Below are positions 31,228-43,989 of a DNA stretch of 64,000 bases, one piece after another. The stretch lies in contig OW804097.1 in NCBI GenBank assembly GCA_942159475.1, positions 51,294,986-51,358,985 on the forward strand, in the 5' to 3' direction. A program made the position numbers and the translations under genes. The first letter of the stretch is position 1; each line of letters opens with the position of its first letter. This DNA comes from Sthenelais limicola. Taxonomy: Eukaryota > Annelida > Polychaeta > Phyllodocida > Sigalionidae. The notes beneath the pieces are model-generated. The model was not told the DNA's origin and made no database searches. It worked only from the letters and a program-made list of their open reading frames with translations.

Positions 31228-34200
31228 ACATAAACATAGACTCAACTACAAGTAGGTTAGTCGAAGATTGAGAGTTTAGCTAAGTCGCGTACCCTGCTTA
31301 ATAGCGTGATTTTCACACTGAGTCCTCCATCTTGGTTCTTACACGGGAGCTCCGCACAGAATACAATTGAGTTTAAATCAAATTATATGCGAGCATCTAA
31401 CCTTATCAATTATATATCTAAGTCTTAGATTAGATTGTTTCTTTCATCCTATTACCTACATACAAAATTCTACACCATTAACTGGATATACTAACTGACA
31501 TGCGACGCGAGTACATTTGCTGTCAATCAGAACTTCTGGTTGTTTACTTCCTGGTCTTTGGAAGGACTCTTTCATCTATGAGGCTAGAGTGAATGTATGT
31601 TGGGAACAACTATGGCTTGTAGTATCACACCATCTATAAAACAAGGTATTTCACAGGGAGAAAACTATCCATGTTAGTGTATAGATAGGTGGAGCTACTT
31701 ATTATGTATACGTGTAATCAACATCGTAGGCGGGGGGTATTCTTACCACCATAAAGAGTTCAAAAGACAGGTCGCAGCTCGTTAAGTATATATTTCATTG
31801 TGTGACCTTTGGTCGTCACATCATTGACACTTGCCCTAATATATTACATTCATACTACTAATACCTTACATTCTCACAGCGAATATATTACATTTATACT
31901 ACATATAAGGGTGGGGACTAAAGCATCATGACCCTGTCCCACAGAAGTGATGCATCAGATCAGCTTTTACTTAATTTAAAACATTCTTCCATATATATGT
32001 ATGCCCCCGCGTAAATTGCCATTGGTTACATTGACATGCGATATAAAGAAACAGCTAATCATAGACAGGTAGAAAATAGCCCTTGAATATCAAATTAAAT
32101 AGCCATGAAATTTATATCGGAGTGTTTTATTGTAAATCAGTTTTGGCAATAACCAACCACCAGGAAACCACTGGAAGACTTGGAACCTAGGTTTCAAAAC
32201 TGGGCCTTCCTTTTTGTAGTCATCATCTATGCAAATAAAAAAATTCTTGAATTGAATTGAATTGAATTGATAATATAATAACTCAAGTCTCTTCATGTTT
32301 GCCATCATGTATTTTGATTCTATGGGACACTTAGATACAACAGTATGTAATATAAGAACAGCACAGAACCCATCCACCAACCACTGAAATAAACATGCGC
32401 ACTGACCTGTCTTATTCTTAATCAAGAGCATTTAATTTTTATGAAAATTATTAAGATCGAATCAGGAGATACTTTTTTTATCACATTGATATCAAATATG
32501 ACTTAAGACCAATGAAATAATTGGCTCTGATGGGACACTATCGAATCATGAAACAATATGTTCTACAAGCTCTCTAGTATATCAAATTGACGTTTAACTT
32601 TTGCATTGATTAACTCGTTCAAGTCATCTGTTAAAGAGTCATTTCCTAACGGGAGATCAATTGTAAAGATTAACTAGCGGCTTTGTGGCACTCGATATCA
32701 CCCCCACTATTAGTTAGTTATCATTACAGAAAGGTACCTTGGCCCAGCCTTTCTTCATCTACAACCTAAAGACTTAGAGTTAGCAAAGGAAATATTATAT
32801 AACATATATAATATCAACACCGATGTATATTTGTCTGCCCTTGTGAAATTGTACATACTCAGGGCACACGAAAAACACTGAAAACTGAGCGTGTCTGATG
32901 ATATCCTGAATAAAAATCTGTATAAAAGTCATCGCGATGTCTGATTTCAGGATCTAGAAATAACCCGGATGATGCATTTTCTCCAGCCTTGTGTTTCTAA
33001 GTGTGTAAACACTCGTTAGCATTACTCAATATATAGCTGATAAATGCATTCCGGAAATGATCCCAGTGCGGGTATTATTACGTAACGTTAGATATGAATG
33101 ACGAGAGCTACAATATCATTACGGATACCTTTAAGCGATCGCTTAAACACCACGCACCACTTCAGCTTAGATAACAGAGGGAACTTGATAAAAGAAATCA
33201 GTAATGAACAAGCAGATACAGAGGGAGATAATGGTTTGATAGTTTGTACTCGCAGTTCTCTTCAATGATTATGGGTATATATCCTTATATACAATAATTA
33301 TAACATGTGATAATAATTATAATGTATTCTACTGTGTAAATGTAAAGTTTGTCAATAATAATGAGAAGAACTCTTCAGAGATGTACATCTGAACACCTAT
33401 ATTCCCTCAAACTATTTCTATATTTATGCCGGTATTTCCTAATTAGAATTGTTATACCTCCTTGTGTCATATATGTATTATACATTTACTAGCATACCGT
33501 AGTACAATTTCAATCACGACTGTCTGACTCAACTCCGAGAATGGTTAAGTTAGCCCATCCGATTTGAATCGTTCCGTATGAACCCTCTATCTGAATATAT
33601 AAGTTATAACTCATTCTGGTAAGCGGAATTCATGTCAGCCTACTCCTCATCTTTCGGATTACATTCCATATGTTACCCTTGTCATTACAGTTCAATTCAT
33701 GAATTCTTTATTGCTGATGTTTTTACAATAAGGTACAGTTGGCATGCTCATACCTAGAAACTGTACTTAATCCTTAAACGTAGCCTGCACTGCTCAATTC
33801 TGAGCACGGCAGTGTCAGACAGGACTAAAATAGCATCACAATTTACTCTCCATACAAGCCGATCTATTCGAAATGTAAATGATCATGCAGAGAATACTCA
33901 CCATCTCTCTATTTCTATTTCCTACAGGGGAAATCAAAAGCATCAATTGTCAGGGAAGACGTACACTTTAAATAGATGTCACAAACGCTATTAATTTTGA
34001 CACATCTACCAGGGTGCGAAAATGGTTAGCTCCGTCGAAATGGGTTTTAGGTTATTCAGTTCATCTCTATTAGAAAAGTCCCACATTGCCATACATATGT
34101 ATGGTTTGATTATAAGCATGGTCAGAATTATAATGCCGGAGGATAAGATTGAGTGGAAATTTGATATTCTTCTAGCTAATAGTGGTTTTGTTGGATTGTT

Positions 34201-34435
34201 TATGCTAAATTTTCGTATTAGGTTGCTTCTTTAACGTATGACTTGTCTTTGTGGAGTTATCTTTGCCTAGTGTAATGATTAATTACTGTCTGGAAGTAAT
34301 GTATAACTATACGAAATACTTATGATTATTAATGGTTACTATGAAAGAGCACGGCATCGACAAAACTGTATAATCATGTGTTTAGTTCTTTTCCTAAAAC
34401 TCTTTTCATTTACAAAATGTGATCAGTATAGGTGC
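31228..34435. other. Non-coding stretch with a LINE tail
   Basis: No gene seen in about 3.2 kb of AT-rich sequence. Only the LINE-like 3' tail at 32205-32272, listed separately, stands out. Confidence 0.55.
32205..32272 (+). repeat. LINE 3' tail with (AATTG)n
   Basis: TTTTTGTAGTCATCATCTAT, then GCAAATAAAAAAATTCTTG, then about four units of AATTG. A polyadenylation-like signal followed by a short pentamer array is the normal 3' end of several APE-type LINE families. No coding part was found upstream, so it is an extreme 5' truncation. Confidence 0.5.
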
Positions 34436-34750
34436 CTGTTTTTTGTTAGCTCCTTGAGGAGCTAACTTCTATTATCACTTTGCCCCTCGGACCTTGTCCT
34501 GGCAATTCTGCCACTTGCCGGCCTGCCCTGCCTCCTCCTCCCGCCCTCCTCACCTCCCAATTTACGTGCTCAAATTCGCCATTTCCAGACTGGCGCCTCA
34601 CCCGCTCGTCCTCTCCTCCTCCTCCTCCTCCTCCTCCTCCTCCTCCTCCTCCTCCTCCTCCTATTCCTCCTCCCATCTCCTCCTCCCTCCTCCATCCTCT
34701 CGCTCTCAGGATGCCTGTGGTGACCTCTGTCATCCCGAGTGGTTTAGGTT
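34436..34750 (+). repeat. Hairpin-headed dispersed repeat family F, copy 1
   Basis: Begins with the perfect hairpin GTTAGCTCC-TTGA-GGAGCTAAC (34445-34466), then CTTCTATTATCACTTTGC, CTTGTCCTGGCA, CTTGCCGG, CCTGCC and TTTACGTGCTCAAATTCGCC. The copy at 50446 has the same order of words. A (CTC)n run follows. Class unknown; it could be a non-autonomous rolling-circle or foldback element. Confidence 0.6.
34612..34661. repeat. (CTC)n trinucleotide microsatellite
   Basis: About 16 perfect CTC/TCC units, giving poly-Pro, poly-Ser and poly-Gly chance frames. Confidence 0.95.
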
Positions 34751-34844
34751 ATTCATACTGACGAAGCTATATATAGTACACTCCGCTCCCTTCAACACTG
34801 ATACCATAAGAAGAGAAAGGTAATGGTTAAATAACAACATAAAG

Positions 34845-36078
34845 CAAGGCAAAAAAATGTTAGAGTGGCCCAAATGAAAAAAAAAGGTGTAATCGTTTTT
34901 GGTGATATTATTGACGAAGAGGGCAAATTCATGACAACAAGAGAAATTAGAACTAACTACAATATCTATATATAGAGGTTAGCTTCAAGGAAAGGCTCGA
35001 GCTAGGTAGGGCTTTGCCCAGGGACTGGCTCACAATGTGTAGAACCAGTACGGGTATTCTAAATGATAACAGAATCTATATAGATTGGTAACGAAGTCAT
35101 AGACATATAAGACATATAAGTTAAACCTAGTAAAATTCAACAAATGGCAAGCATATCTAAGGATTTCAGAGCAAGATTTTGAAAACATCAATTGGAAGAA
35201 AGTTTTTTCCTTAGTATATATGACTTCAGAAGAAACAAGAATTCAATCCTTTCAATATAAGTTGTTACACAATGCTATAGCATGTAATAAATAGTTATGT
35301 AATATCAAAGTGAAACATAATCCAGTGTGTGATTTCTGCGACCTCAGGGATGACCCATGTCACTTTTTCTTTTATTGTACGAAAACACTTGGGTTATGGA
35401 AAAATCTCCTAGCTTGAATTGTCGACGCTGAATTTTTCAACAGGGATTCCAGAGACAAATGTATTGTTAGAAGGGATGAATATAGTAAAATCATTCTAAA
35501 TCCTGTGGACATTATGTTTGGTATGGATGAAAACTTAAATGTTAAAATTATAAACTGGATATTTCTTCAAACCAAAGCGTACATATATAGGTGCAAACTT
35601 TTTTTTAGAAAGGAGAGTTCTCCTTATTATCACTGTTACATGAATTGAAATATAGGTGTGAGGTACAGATTAAAAGCATGGACATGTAGAGCAAGGGTGG
35701 AAAGGCTTCATTGCATTGGAGAAGGGTTGAACAACAGATCAGAAGAACCACGTGTCAAATGCATGGTTAAGGAAAGACCAAAAAAAAACCGACAGCGATT
35801 ACATTTCTTCTCTCAAACGGAATTCAGCTAAAAAGCTGTTTGCCGGGTACTTTTCTGAAACTTAATATGCATACCCCCATCAACGATTGTTGTTTCTATA
35901 TCGCTCAAACGATAAGCGCTACTGCGAGGTGCTTAAATTCTCCTTGTATACCCAGTTGAGGCTTCTTGTTCACTTTATACACATGTTGTTTGTTGCCTAT
36001 ATCATGAATTGTCTTAGAACTATATGAGCCTAGAAGGCAGGTTAATATGAATAAAAGGATTTTAAAAACAAAAAAAAC
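34845..36078 (+). mobile_element. L1/Tx1-like LINE, 3' fragment
   Basis: Starts with GVIVFGDIIDEEGKFMTTRE, a segment found after the RT domain of L1/Tx1 elements, and ends near 36078 with ATGAATAAAAGGATTTTAAA and an A-rich tail. The long untranslated 3' part (35.86-36.07 kb) has no frame. It could be of the same family as the 5' part at 16.7-18.6 kb, but the two fragments do not overlap, so this cannot be tested by eye. Confidence 0.7.
35160..35860 (+). pseudogene. LINE ORF2 C-terminal domain with CCHC-like knuckle
   Basis: The frame reads INWKKVFSLVYMTSEETRIQ then SFQYKLLHNAIACNK, a stop, and NPVCDFCDLRDDPCHFFFYC: CX2CX8HX4C, the C-terminal knuckle of L1/Tx1 ORF2. It continues with LWKNLL, a stop, and a Trp/Lys-rich segment (VKIINWIFLQTKAYIY). 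Three or more in-frame stops make it a pseudogene. Confidence 0.72.
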
Positions 36079-37361
36079 ACTGCTACCAAGTAAAAAATAA
36101 ATATTCCATGAAACTATTCATCTACAATGTAGCAAACGGTAAAGGTATGTATACATACACACGTATGTGGATGAGTCAAGCAAGCAATTTACTTTTTGAT
36201 TCAGCACGTGGTAACATCTGTCCGTTTAGTGCCAGACTAAAATACAGACATATATGCATTTAGGATTATGTATCAGTTTGTTGTCTGATAAGCAGGTCTC
36301 TTTTGGACATAGTAAACACTAAAGGAGAGGTGTATAATGAAAAGAGAGCCGTGGGAGGGGGAGGTGCATAGAAGAAGGGAAGGGAGATACTCGCTATGAC
36401 CATAGAGTAAGAGGAACTTACTCTAAGCTTTGACCTTACTTTAATGCCTGAACGACAGCCAAACATCCTCTCACAATCCAAGAGTCCCTCAAGAATTCTG
36501 ACACATTTTTCATGCTCACTCTTATTCCCAACTGCTCGCCGTCAATCCCTACATCAAAGCCTAATGTCATACAAGTGCAACATTATCCTTTCTCCCAAGA
36601 CCCAAAGCTTCTAAAGTCTTCTCAGACTGCCTTAAAACATGAGCTCCTTTGGGTATAGGAGTGATGTGTTGGAGCAACGTTTTGATTTAAGTTGTATCTT
36701 AAAGCTTAATACAGCCTTCTTCTTCAACCTTGATTCCCTCAAGGATGAGGTGAAGGAGGTTATAATTTTCCGCAAGTTTTTATATACAAAATGTAAAATA
36801 GTTGATGGGAGAAGAGAAAGTAGGCCCACTGGCAGTGAGACGAACGCGTATGAATACAAAATCAAAGTGGAAGTAGTGCATGGAAGCACCTAGTTTGTAG
36901 ATACAACCTTGGTCAGGGGAAAGGCCTCCCATAAATATGGAACACAAAAACACCAACAGATAATTATATGTCATGGGAAGGATTATTGATGAATTTGCTC
37001 AATGAGCTTTTAAATCCTACCATTGTCTCCAATACACCAAGGCAGGTGGTGACTGGAATACATGAGTATTGCTCAGATGTGCATCTCCTTTTTGGCAATG
37101 TCCATTTGCTGAATCGATGAATAAAGGATTCCAATAACGAATTATTCCAATAACGTGACTCCATAAATTAATTAATTATTGTCTTTAACCAAGATGATAT
37201 CCATTAAGTTATATGGTAATCTTTGTATTAGCCCATTTAAGCCGAAGGCTGCAAAAATTGTTTAATCATCCTAAAACTTTAATAGAATGATTAGGAAGGT
37301 ACTGTGAGTACATGGAAGAAATTTGGTGAAATTCTCTTAAATAAGTTCTGAGATATAGGGT
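36079..37361. other. Non-coding stretch, no gene seen
   Basis: Only short open frames on both strands and no partner repeats noticed. Confidence 0.55.
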
Positions 37362-38190
37362 GGGTCGAAAACGACCCCTTTAGGCAAATATGGGGGCAAA
37401 TATTGGGGCAAATATGAGGGGCAAATAGGTAAGTTACACAGTGAATGATATAAAAATAGGTCACATTGCTGTAGCCCCAAAAAGGCTAATTTTGAGACAA
37501 ATTCATCGGAAATTGGTACAGAGGTAAATTTGTTCATCCTCTATCATTTTAGATGGGGACACATTCTGAAATATGAAATTGGTTTCCATGGCAACTGATC
37601 ATTGCTATCAGGTATTAACACTGCTTTAGGCTTATCTAACTAGTTTAATGTAGATACAACAGGATGAAAAGAGTGGAATCTTTGTCAAATATTCATATCC
37701 ATTTGAAATGTAGTTAAACACGGAATTAATTTATTTATTATTTTAATATATAGTATCTGGTTACCATAGCAGCTAAAAAGGCAGACCAAAAAGTCAGAAA
37801 AATGGCTCAATTCTGCTGTTTTTGTTTTTCAAGGTCATATTTGGTGACATCCACTTTGGTCAAGGTCATTGACTTTGAGACTTTAGATAGCCCTCATGTG
37901 CCCCATCAATAATACCAAGTTTGGTCACATTCCTAAAAAAAGTGTAGTAATGAAACCCTAAAAACCAATTTTTTTGCTAAAATAGAAAAAAATACCTTCA
38001 GTTACCATAGAAACCTCCTATTTGGAAAATAATTCCAATCAGCCCTTTCAGCTGTTTTCTCTTCAGATTCAGAAAGCTAAAGAAATTCTACCTAGAATAC
38101 CTCAAATTTAGCTTATTGTATAGTGGGTCCTACCCTAATGATAAGGGGTTTTTTTACCCCATATTGTCCTAATGGGGTCGTTTTCGACCC
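37362..38190. mobile_element. Candidate TIR element with palindromic ends
   Basis: The left end GGGTCGAAAACGACCCCTTT (37362 onward) and the right end, whose reverse complement is GGGTCGAAAACGACCCCATT (to 38190), are inverted copies about 829 bp apart, with TAGG following in each. The first 16 bases are themselves a palindrome. A third copy of the end sequence stands alone at 38534-38556. No target duplication could be fixed and no transposase is present. Superfamily unknown. Confidence 0.5.
37383..37432 (+). repeat. Short tandem repeat GGGGCAAATAT
   Basis: Four degenerate units built on GGGGCAAATAT with spacing of about 13-15 bp, starting just inside the left end of the candidate TIR element. 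Confidence 0.8.
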
Positions 38191-38533
38191 AACCCCAAAG
38201 AACCTCCATTCTTTTCTTACAAAGTTTTGATAATTCTAGTTTAAGTATGAAAATGGATGACTGAGATATTGGTTAGTTGATTCTATGCATTTTCTATCTA
38301 AAATTACTTATTATATTGTCATTCTGAACCCCCTTTTCTGTTTAGATATCTTTCTTTTGTAGCAAGCAAACAGCAGTGATGGTCACGTGACCTAAAATAG
38401 TGTGTTGTCATGGCATTGTCATGGTAACGCTTGTTTTGCAATGTGGAGAATCTATACTTCCCATACATATCATTTTCATTACTTATTTAATTTAATATAA
38501 TATATTTAATGCTGTTGAAAAAACATCTCACAT

Positions 38534-38556
38534 GGGTCGAAAACGACCCCTTTAGG
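38534..38556 (+). repeat. Solo copy of the GGGTCGAAAACGACCCC end
   Basis: Identical over 23 bases to the left end at 37362, in the same orientation. No inverted partner was found downstream. Confidence 0.75.
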
Positions 38557-39269
38557 GACAAATTGGCTATTAGGCACCATACCCCAGGGCCATGAATAAA
38601 AAGGATCGAAGACCACCATGTAAACCCTGTTTAAATAAACTCTTAAACAAATTGTGATAATGTCAAATGAGAAACGCTCATTTCCTGGCATGAATCGTAA
38701 CAACATGAGCAGTGGTATATGCATGATATTGTAAGGAGCATACCTCTCATAATTACAGATTTTATGTTTAATATGTTCTGGTCTTGTCTGTGATTGATTG
38801 ATTGATTTGAAAGTCATTTCCATGACTTCCATAATTGTTATACAGGGAATTGGATAATCGTTCTATATGTTCAGTTACATTTCTTCCTCGCGGACCATCA
38901 AGAATTACTCATATTTTTATGTTAAGTCGTTAGGAGTATAAAATACAACAATAATCATGAAGACTGAACTGTCTTTCAAGTAGTGAATATACATTGAGAA
39001 ATACAATACAAATGACAACCATACTTTTAAGTAATAAGGATCATCCTATTAATATTGACATTAAGCATTAATAAGACGCTATATCTATGACGGTATTACC
39101 ATCTCGTCCAAGACTTACAAGCTTGTACAAGATCTCTATGATTAAAATAAATTGTTGAGTTGCCGTATAACATTAGTCTACAATCAGGTTTCGTACATTT
39201 CGGAGGTATCTTCATAATATAATTAGACAATGTAATATAGTCACAGAGTATCATGGGTCAAACGCAAAC
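38557..39269. other. Non-coding stretch, no gene seen
   Basis: AT-rich and without recognisable structure. Confidence 0.55.
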
Positions 39270-39791
39270 ATATATACTGATTCTTTAGGTAAGTTCTATA
39301 ATTGAACAGGTCATCTACATACGCATTATTTTTATCATAAAAAGAATTCTTGTTTTCGTTCCACAAGTGACGAGCTGAAAAAATAATTGGTCTTTTTATC
39401 TTTTACATACAAGGGGTTGGAATCAGTATTTTAGTAATAGCTTTACTATTCTCCCTCCACGTGACCTGAGATTTGTTGTTTTTATGTCTATATAATCTTA
39501 ATATTTTGAAAGTGTAAAGGCAAACTCTAACACGTGTGCCTCTCTTCTGATTTCTAGTTTTGGAAGTGATAGTTCCATATGAAGGTCGTCAACATTGTCC
39601 CTCTTTCCTCTCCATTTTGCTATCCTTAACACAGAATTCTGTAAGACTTGAAGCTTATTTAATAAAGCTGTATTCGGTGTGCCACTGTAAATGGTGTCAC
39701 CAAAATCTAATCTGTGATTCATATTTTCATAATACGACAAGTATGATTCATTTATGTTCAACGCACGGAAGCAAGACTGGATGGAAACCAT
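39270..39791 (-). pseudogene. APE-type LINE C-terminal fragment, minus strand
   Basis: The frame at 39498-39791 contains MNHRLDFGDTIYSGTPNTAL and NKLQVLQNSVLRIAKW, closely comparable to the C-terminal region of the LINE at 10.9-11.7 kb. Beyond a stop near 39498, another frame continues with FSARHLWNENK and LFNYRTYLKNQ, resembling the LGP.LWN end of these proteins. The RT core is absent. Confidence 0.65.
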
Positions 39792-40301
39792 GACACCTGA
39801 TTTTATATTTTTAGAAGCGTGTAGTCATTTCTCTGACTATAACAAAGGTATAAAAATGATAATTCTTGTGTGTTCCTGAAATTTCATTTTGTGTTACACT
39901 CATAATTAAACTGAGTATTATATGCTTAATTTTTGCAATCAGTTCTTTAATAATGCATAATGAAAATGATTGTCTGTGAAGTATTATTATGTATCAATCT
40001 GTAAGACAATCCAATTAATCAGTCTGACATTGATATGGTTGCCTTTGGTAATTAATATGATTTCATGCGTCTTTATAGACGTAGCTACGGTTTCCTTCAC
40101 CATTATTTGCAGGTTGTGTGAATACTTGTTCAGCAGGGGAAGCGATAGTCTATCATAATCTATCAAAACCTGAAGCATATATTTCTGTAACCGCATGCAC
40201 ATGCGTTTGGCGGAACCTCCGAAAGAGCATACATTTACATTTACAAATAAATCAGTAAGTTTAGTTTCTAAACAAGTAGTAAGTTAAGTAATGATCTAAT
40301 T

Positions 40302-40533
40302 AACTATTTATCTATTTAACTTTACAATTAGTGTCAACTTTATGTAGCTACCTGGCGTTTCCAAAGGAAACGTTTTCTCAGAATCAATTACTTGTGTCCA
40401 ATGTCAAGTTATAGTTACTGCGATCTAGTCATTTAGTCATTGTGTTTAGCTACCTGGGGGTTCCAAGGGAAACTTTTTCTCAGGGTCAAATACTTGTGTC
40501 CGATGTCAAGTTATAGTTACTACAATTTAGTCC
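40302..40533 (+). repeat. Dispersed repeat family C, one full copy plus tandem partial copy
   Basis: AACTATTTATCTATTTAACT, TTACAATTAGTGTCAACTT, TAGCTACCTGGCGTTTCC, AAAGGAAACGTTTTCTCAGA and CTTGTGTCCAATGTCAAGTT follow in order. From TAGCTACCTGG the segment repeats at 40447-40533. Further copies are at 58202-58322 (very similar) and 62607-62690 (older). Confidence 0.8.
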
Positions 40534-40592
40534 TGCTCTGACCTTAAACTTGAACTTAGATCAAAGCAATGCAAGGACAGCTTATGGTTAGA

Positions 40593-40965
40593 GGGGTTTG
40601 ATCATATATCATGTCTTTTTGTGTTAATCGTCAAAACCCTCCAGTTTTAAAAACTGGAGAAAAAAGTAGAGTGAAAGGTTCCATTTAAGCCATGTATACA
40701 TGCAGATCTATGAACAGATGCATGCTTTATGCATTCATGCTAATACATGTATACACAAGACAGCATGTGTAGGTAGAACTGCATGTATGCATGTATGCAT
40801 ATGGGAACTTTAATCGAGAATATTTTAAAGAAAAGAACAGCTGAAGATCAAAAAGGTTTGACCGTTCTTGATTTGAAGGTTGAAAGGTTTGATTCGTAGT
40901 GTCTTTTTGCATAAATCATCAAAAGCCTCCAGTTTTAAAAAGTAGAGAAAAGAGTGAGGTGGAAA
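40593..40965 (+). repeat. Direct duplication, about 85 bp, two copies
   Basis: Bases 40593-40680 and 40884-40965 share GGTTTGAT, GTGTCTTTTTG, ATCATCAAAA-like and CCTCCAGTTTTAAAAA, then AGAGAAAA. The intervening 200 bases are not duplicated. Confidence 0.7.
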
Positions 40966-41892
40966 TTGTGTTTAAAGTTTGAAGAATATGGCAGCCATTT
41001 AATTTATTGTCAATAGGTCTACCATATAGGAACCTATGTCTTTATATTTCCTGAACTAAATATTGGTTCTTTTGATAAAATAGGAACAGCTGGTAGGATG
41101 TAAATTGATTCTGCCATTGAGCTTAATTGTTAGGGATTGACGGCAGCTTAATTTTTTTCGTTGACACTCATCGAATGAAGGAACAATGGGGGAAAAAATT
41201 GCTGACAGTGTCAGGGACAGCTTTATCTTAAGTACCATAACCTAGAAGACTTCAAAAAGTGTCTAATAACAGCTAATAACTGATTATCGCAAGGATATGA
41301 ATCCAAAAGTAACTAAGATTTGCTTGGTGAATCAGTGAATATCTCAGCTGTCCTGGGTTTCATGGTGGAAAAGTTGCTGACAGTGACAGCTATTGCTTAG
41401 CTACCATTGTTATACCATGTTGTAGCATACTTATTTAACTTAATATTTATTATTCACGTTACAACAACTGTAACACTATAAAAGTTTGGCCAAATCACAA
41501 GGCAAACAACAATTTGGGATCAAAGGGTAAAGAAATTCCATTTCGAAAGTGTCCATGGGCCTTATTATGTGTCTAGTCTATAGTCTCTTAGTGAGACTAA
41601 GTCCATCCATGTCCACATCCTCCCTTCTATACCAGTGAGAGGGGTGGTCTGTGTGCTGCTGCTGTCCCAGCGACGGACCAACGCTCTCATACTTCCACTA
41701 GAGAAACTGGATGGATATTCAGCCAGGCAAACACCCTCGCCTTTAAGCACCTGTTCAACATAGCTTCAACTGCAGTACTGCCTGACTCAACCCATGACCA
41801 TTGAGTTGAGGCAGGTTCGATAAAAATCTTACAGGATGTAGCTTGATCGAGTTGCAAGGTCATCTAACTTTTTCCATTTCACCCAATTTTCT

Positions 41893-42045
41893 TTCCTGTC
41901 TGTCAAAAAAAGTTGGTTGAAAAACAAGTTGGGTTGAAAAAAAGTGGGCTGAAAAAAAATTGGTCTGAAAAAAAAAGTTGGTCTGAAAAGAAAAGTATGC
42001 CTGAAAAAAGGTTTGTCTGAAAAAAGTTTGTCTGAAAAAAAAGAT
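41893..42045 (+). repeat. Degenerate minisatellite of GTCTGAAAAAAA-type units
   Basis: About eight units of 17-20 bp, each a G/T-rich word (TTGGT, GTCTG) followed by a run of A. Unit length and sequence drift suggest an old slippage array. Confidence 0.8.
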
Positions 42046-42503
42046 TTTATTACCTATGCGGTTCGGAGCAATTAATCATCTAATGGAACCCAGTTACCAC
42101 CACATGACCCAGTTTACATATGAGTAATTCTCCCAATCGGGCATCATTTGGTTTTCCAGCCTGGGGTCTCTACAACCTGTATTTGGGATGACCACACATG
42201 ATTATAACCACTTTTTTCGAATTCCTTGGCAAAAATGAGGCTGTGGGAACCCCCCTTTCCAAGCTCTTATGCTAAAATCTGTGCCACCATTGTTATAAAA
42301 CAGCTTTTTTAGGATAGAAAATATATAATAATTATGGAATTTGAATATAATACACAGCCTAATTTAGAAAATGTATTACTTCTGCTGAACAGAAACGGTT
42401 TCTACACATGCACACACGTTCATTGTTATGAAAAAACACATTATTCATGTATTCATTAATTTGAACTGATTTAGAATTGGAAAATATTGTTTTGGAATAA
42501 TTG

Positions 42504-42909
42504 TGTCGCCGTTACGACATATATTGACTTCAAAACAATAAAATATGCCAAGAGTAACTAAATATATCAAACTGCATTTAGTTTGTTGTGTGGGAAAAAT
42601 GTATACATATGTATATTTAGATAAAACCAAACATTATTAGCCCACAACATCCCTGAAGCTTTATAATACCTCACAAAAAAGTCCTTGAACTGTTATGGGA
42701 ATATTTTATGTCGCGTTACAACATGTGATATATCTACAATAATTTTTTTAAAAAAACATTTTCATGAAATTTCGTCTTTCCTAATAATTATCTAAGCCTG
42801 CCTTAAAACGATGAAAAATATAGATATGATTGCATATTGGTGTTGTTAAAGTCAGGAGAGTTTATGTACCAATGTCGCCGTTACGCCATAGCGTCGCCGT
42901 TACGCCATA
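42504..42909 (+). repeat. GTCGCCGTTACGCCATA motif, three copies
   Basis: GTCGCCGTTACGACAT at 42504-42520 and two copies of GTCGCCGTTACGCCATA at 42874-42890 and 42893-42909. A degraded form (GTCGCGTTACAACAT) lies near 42711. These CpG-rich words stand out in very AT-rich surroundings. All are in the same orientation; nothing else links them. Confidence 0.65.
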
Positions 42910-43989
42910 ATCATTACAAAAAAGAGAGATCCTCCTCTTACAATACAATGATTTTATAGTAATAACATGAATATTTTTACAAAATCAAGTCAAACTTCTG
43001 AGTAGAACCAGGTCGTCGTTTACCAACAAACATCCATTCTGTAGCTTTGAATTTTTATTTAATTTTGCTAGACAAATTAGTGAGTAATATATCTCATTTT
43101 TACACAAAATAATTTGATTAATCGGGCTTAATGAGGCTGAAATAAGGCAAAATAATAGGGAAAATATAGGTATCTGAATCATAGGTTTAGGATCGAAATA
43201 TTGGTCCAAGCCTTCCCAAACTTCACCTGCATTATGCTGATATTCCCCGCTATATGTACACCAAATATTGTAGAGATTGAACGAATTTTATTTTTTCTTA
43301 AAAAATGGGCTTCTGAAATCAAATGCTGCCCGTTTGGGAGAATTACTCATATCGTGACTGCTACTATTTGAGTTATTTTGAGTATTGGTGTAGCAGTTAT
43401 TATATAGGTTATAGCTCTTCCTTATATCCCAAACAACTACTATCACTTCATGTCAGATATGATGAAATCCATCAATGCTTGAATGCTACTCACATTCTTA
43501 ACACCAGAGTAAACAGAGATCCAAATTGAAAAAAGTTTAAAGACAACTATTCTATTTAATCATCCTGCTTAATGGGTTTCCTCTTACCTTTTGTCATAAA
43601 CATAGACACTCTTGGATAATCCTTGCTGGTGATATGGCATAAACCTACTCCAAGTCTTAATGAAATATATGCCGTATACTGCAGAGAGATATGCCTAGCC
43701 CATCTAATAGCATATTCCTACAGCTGTAGCTAGTTCCCTCTTGTACTGAATTCAAATCAGCTTCAATATGATATCCAAAGGACCAGCCAACCTGGATGTA
43801 ACTTTACGCGTGTCACTGTACACATGTAAACCATTGCTAACTTGAGCAGTCTCAGATCTTCAGCAAAATACAATGCAATCCAAGTTATTCAAGTTGCTTA
43901 CTGAATGACAGTTGAACTTGGCTCCAAAGATATGTGTGCACACACTTCTGGGATGTCATCAGTCTCTGTGTAATGTTCAATAATCCGGC
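42910..43989. other. Non-coding stretch, no gene seen
   Basis: Only short chance frames. No repeat partner noticed. Confidence 0.5.

Larger units (their letters stand above)
39792..41892. other. Non-coding stretch with several repeats
   Basis: No gene seen. It contains repeat family C (40302-40533) and a direct duplication (40593-40965), listed separately. Confidence 0.5.

Noticed and set aside
34446..34823. Poly-Pro, poly-Ser and poly-Gly proteins
   Set aside because: Translations of the (CTC)n microsatellite inside repeat family F.
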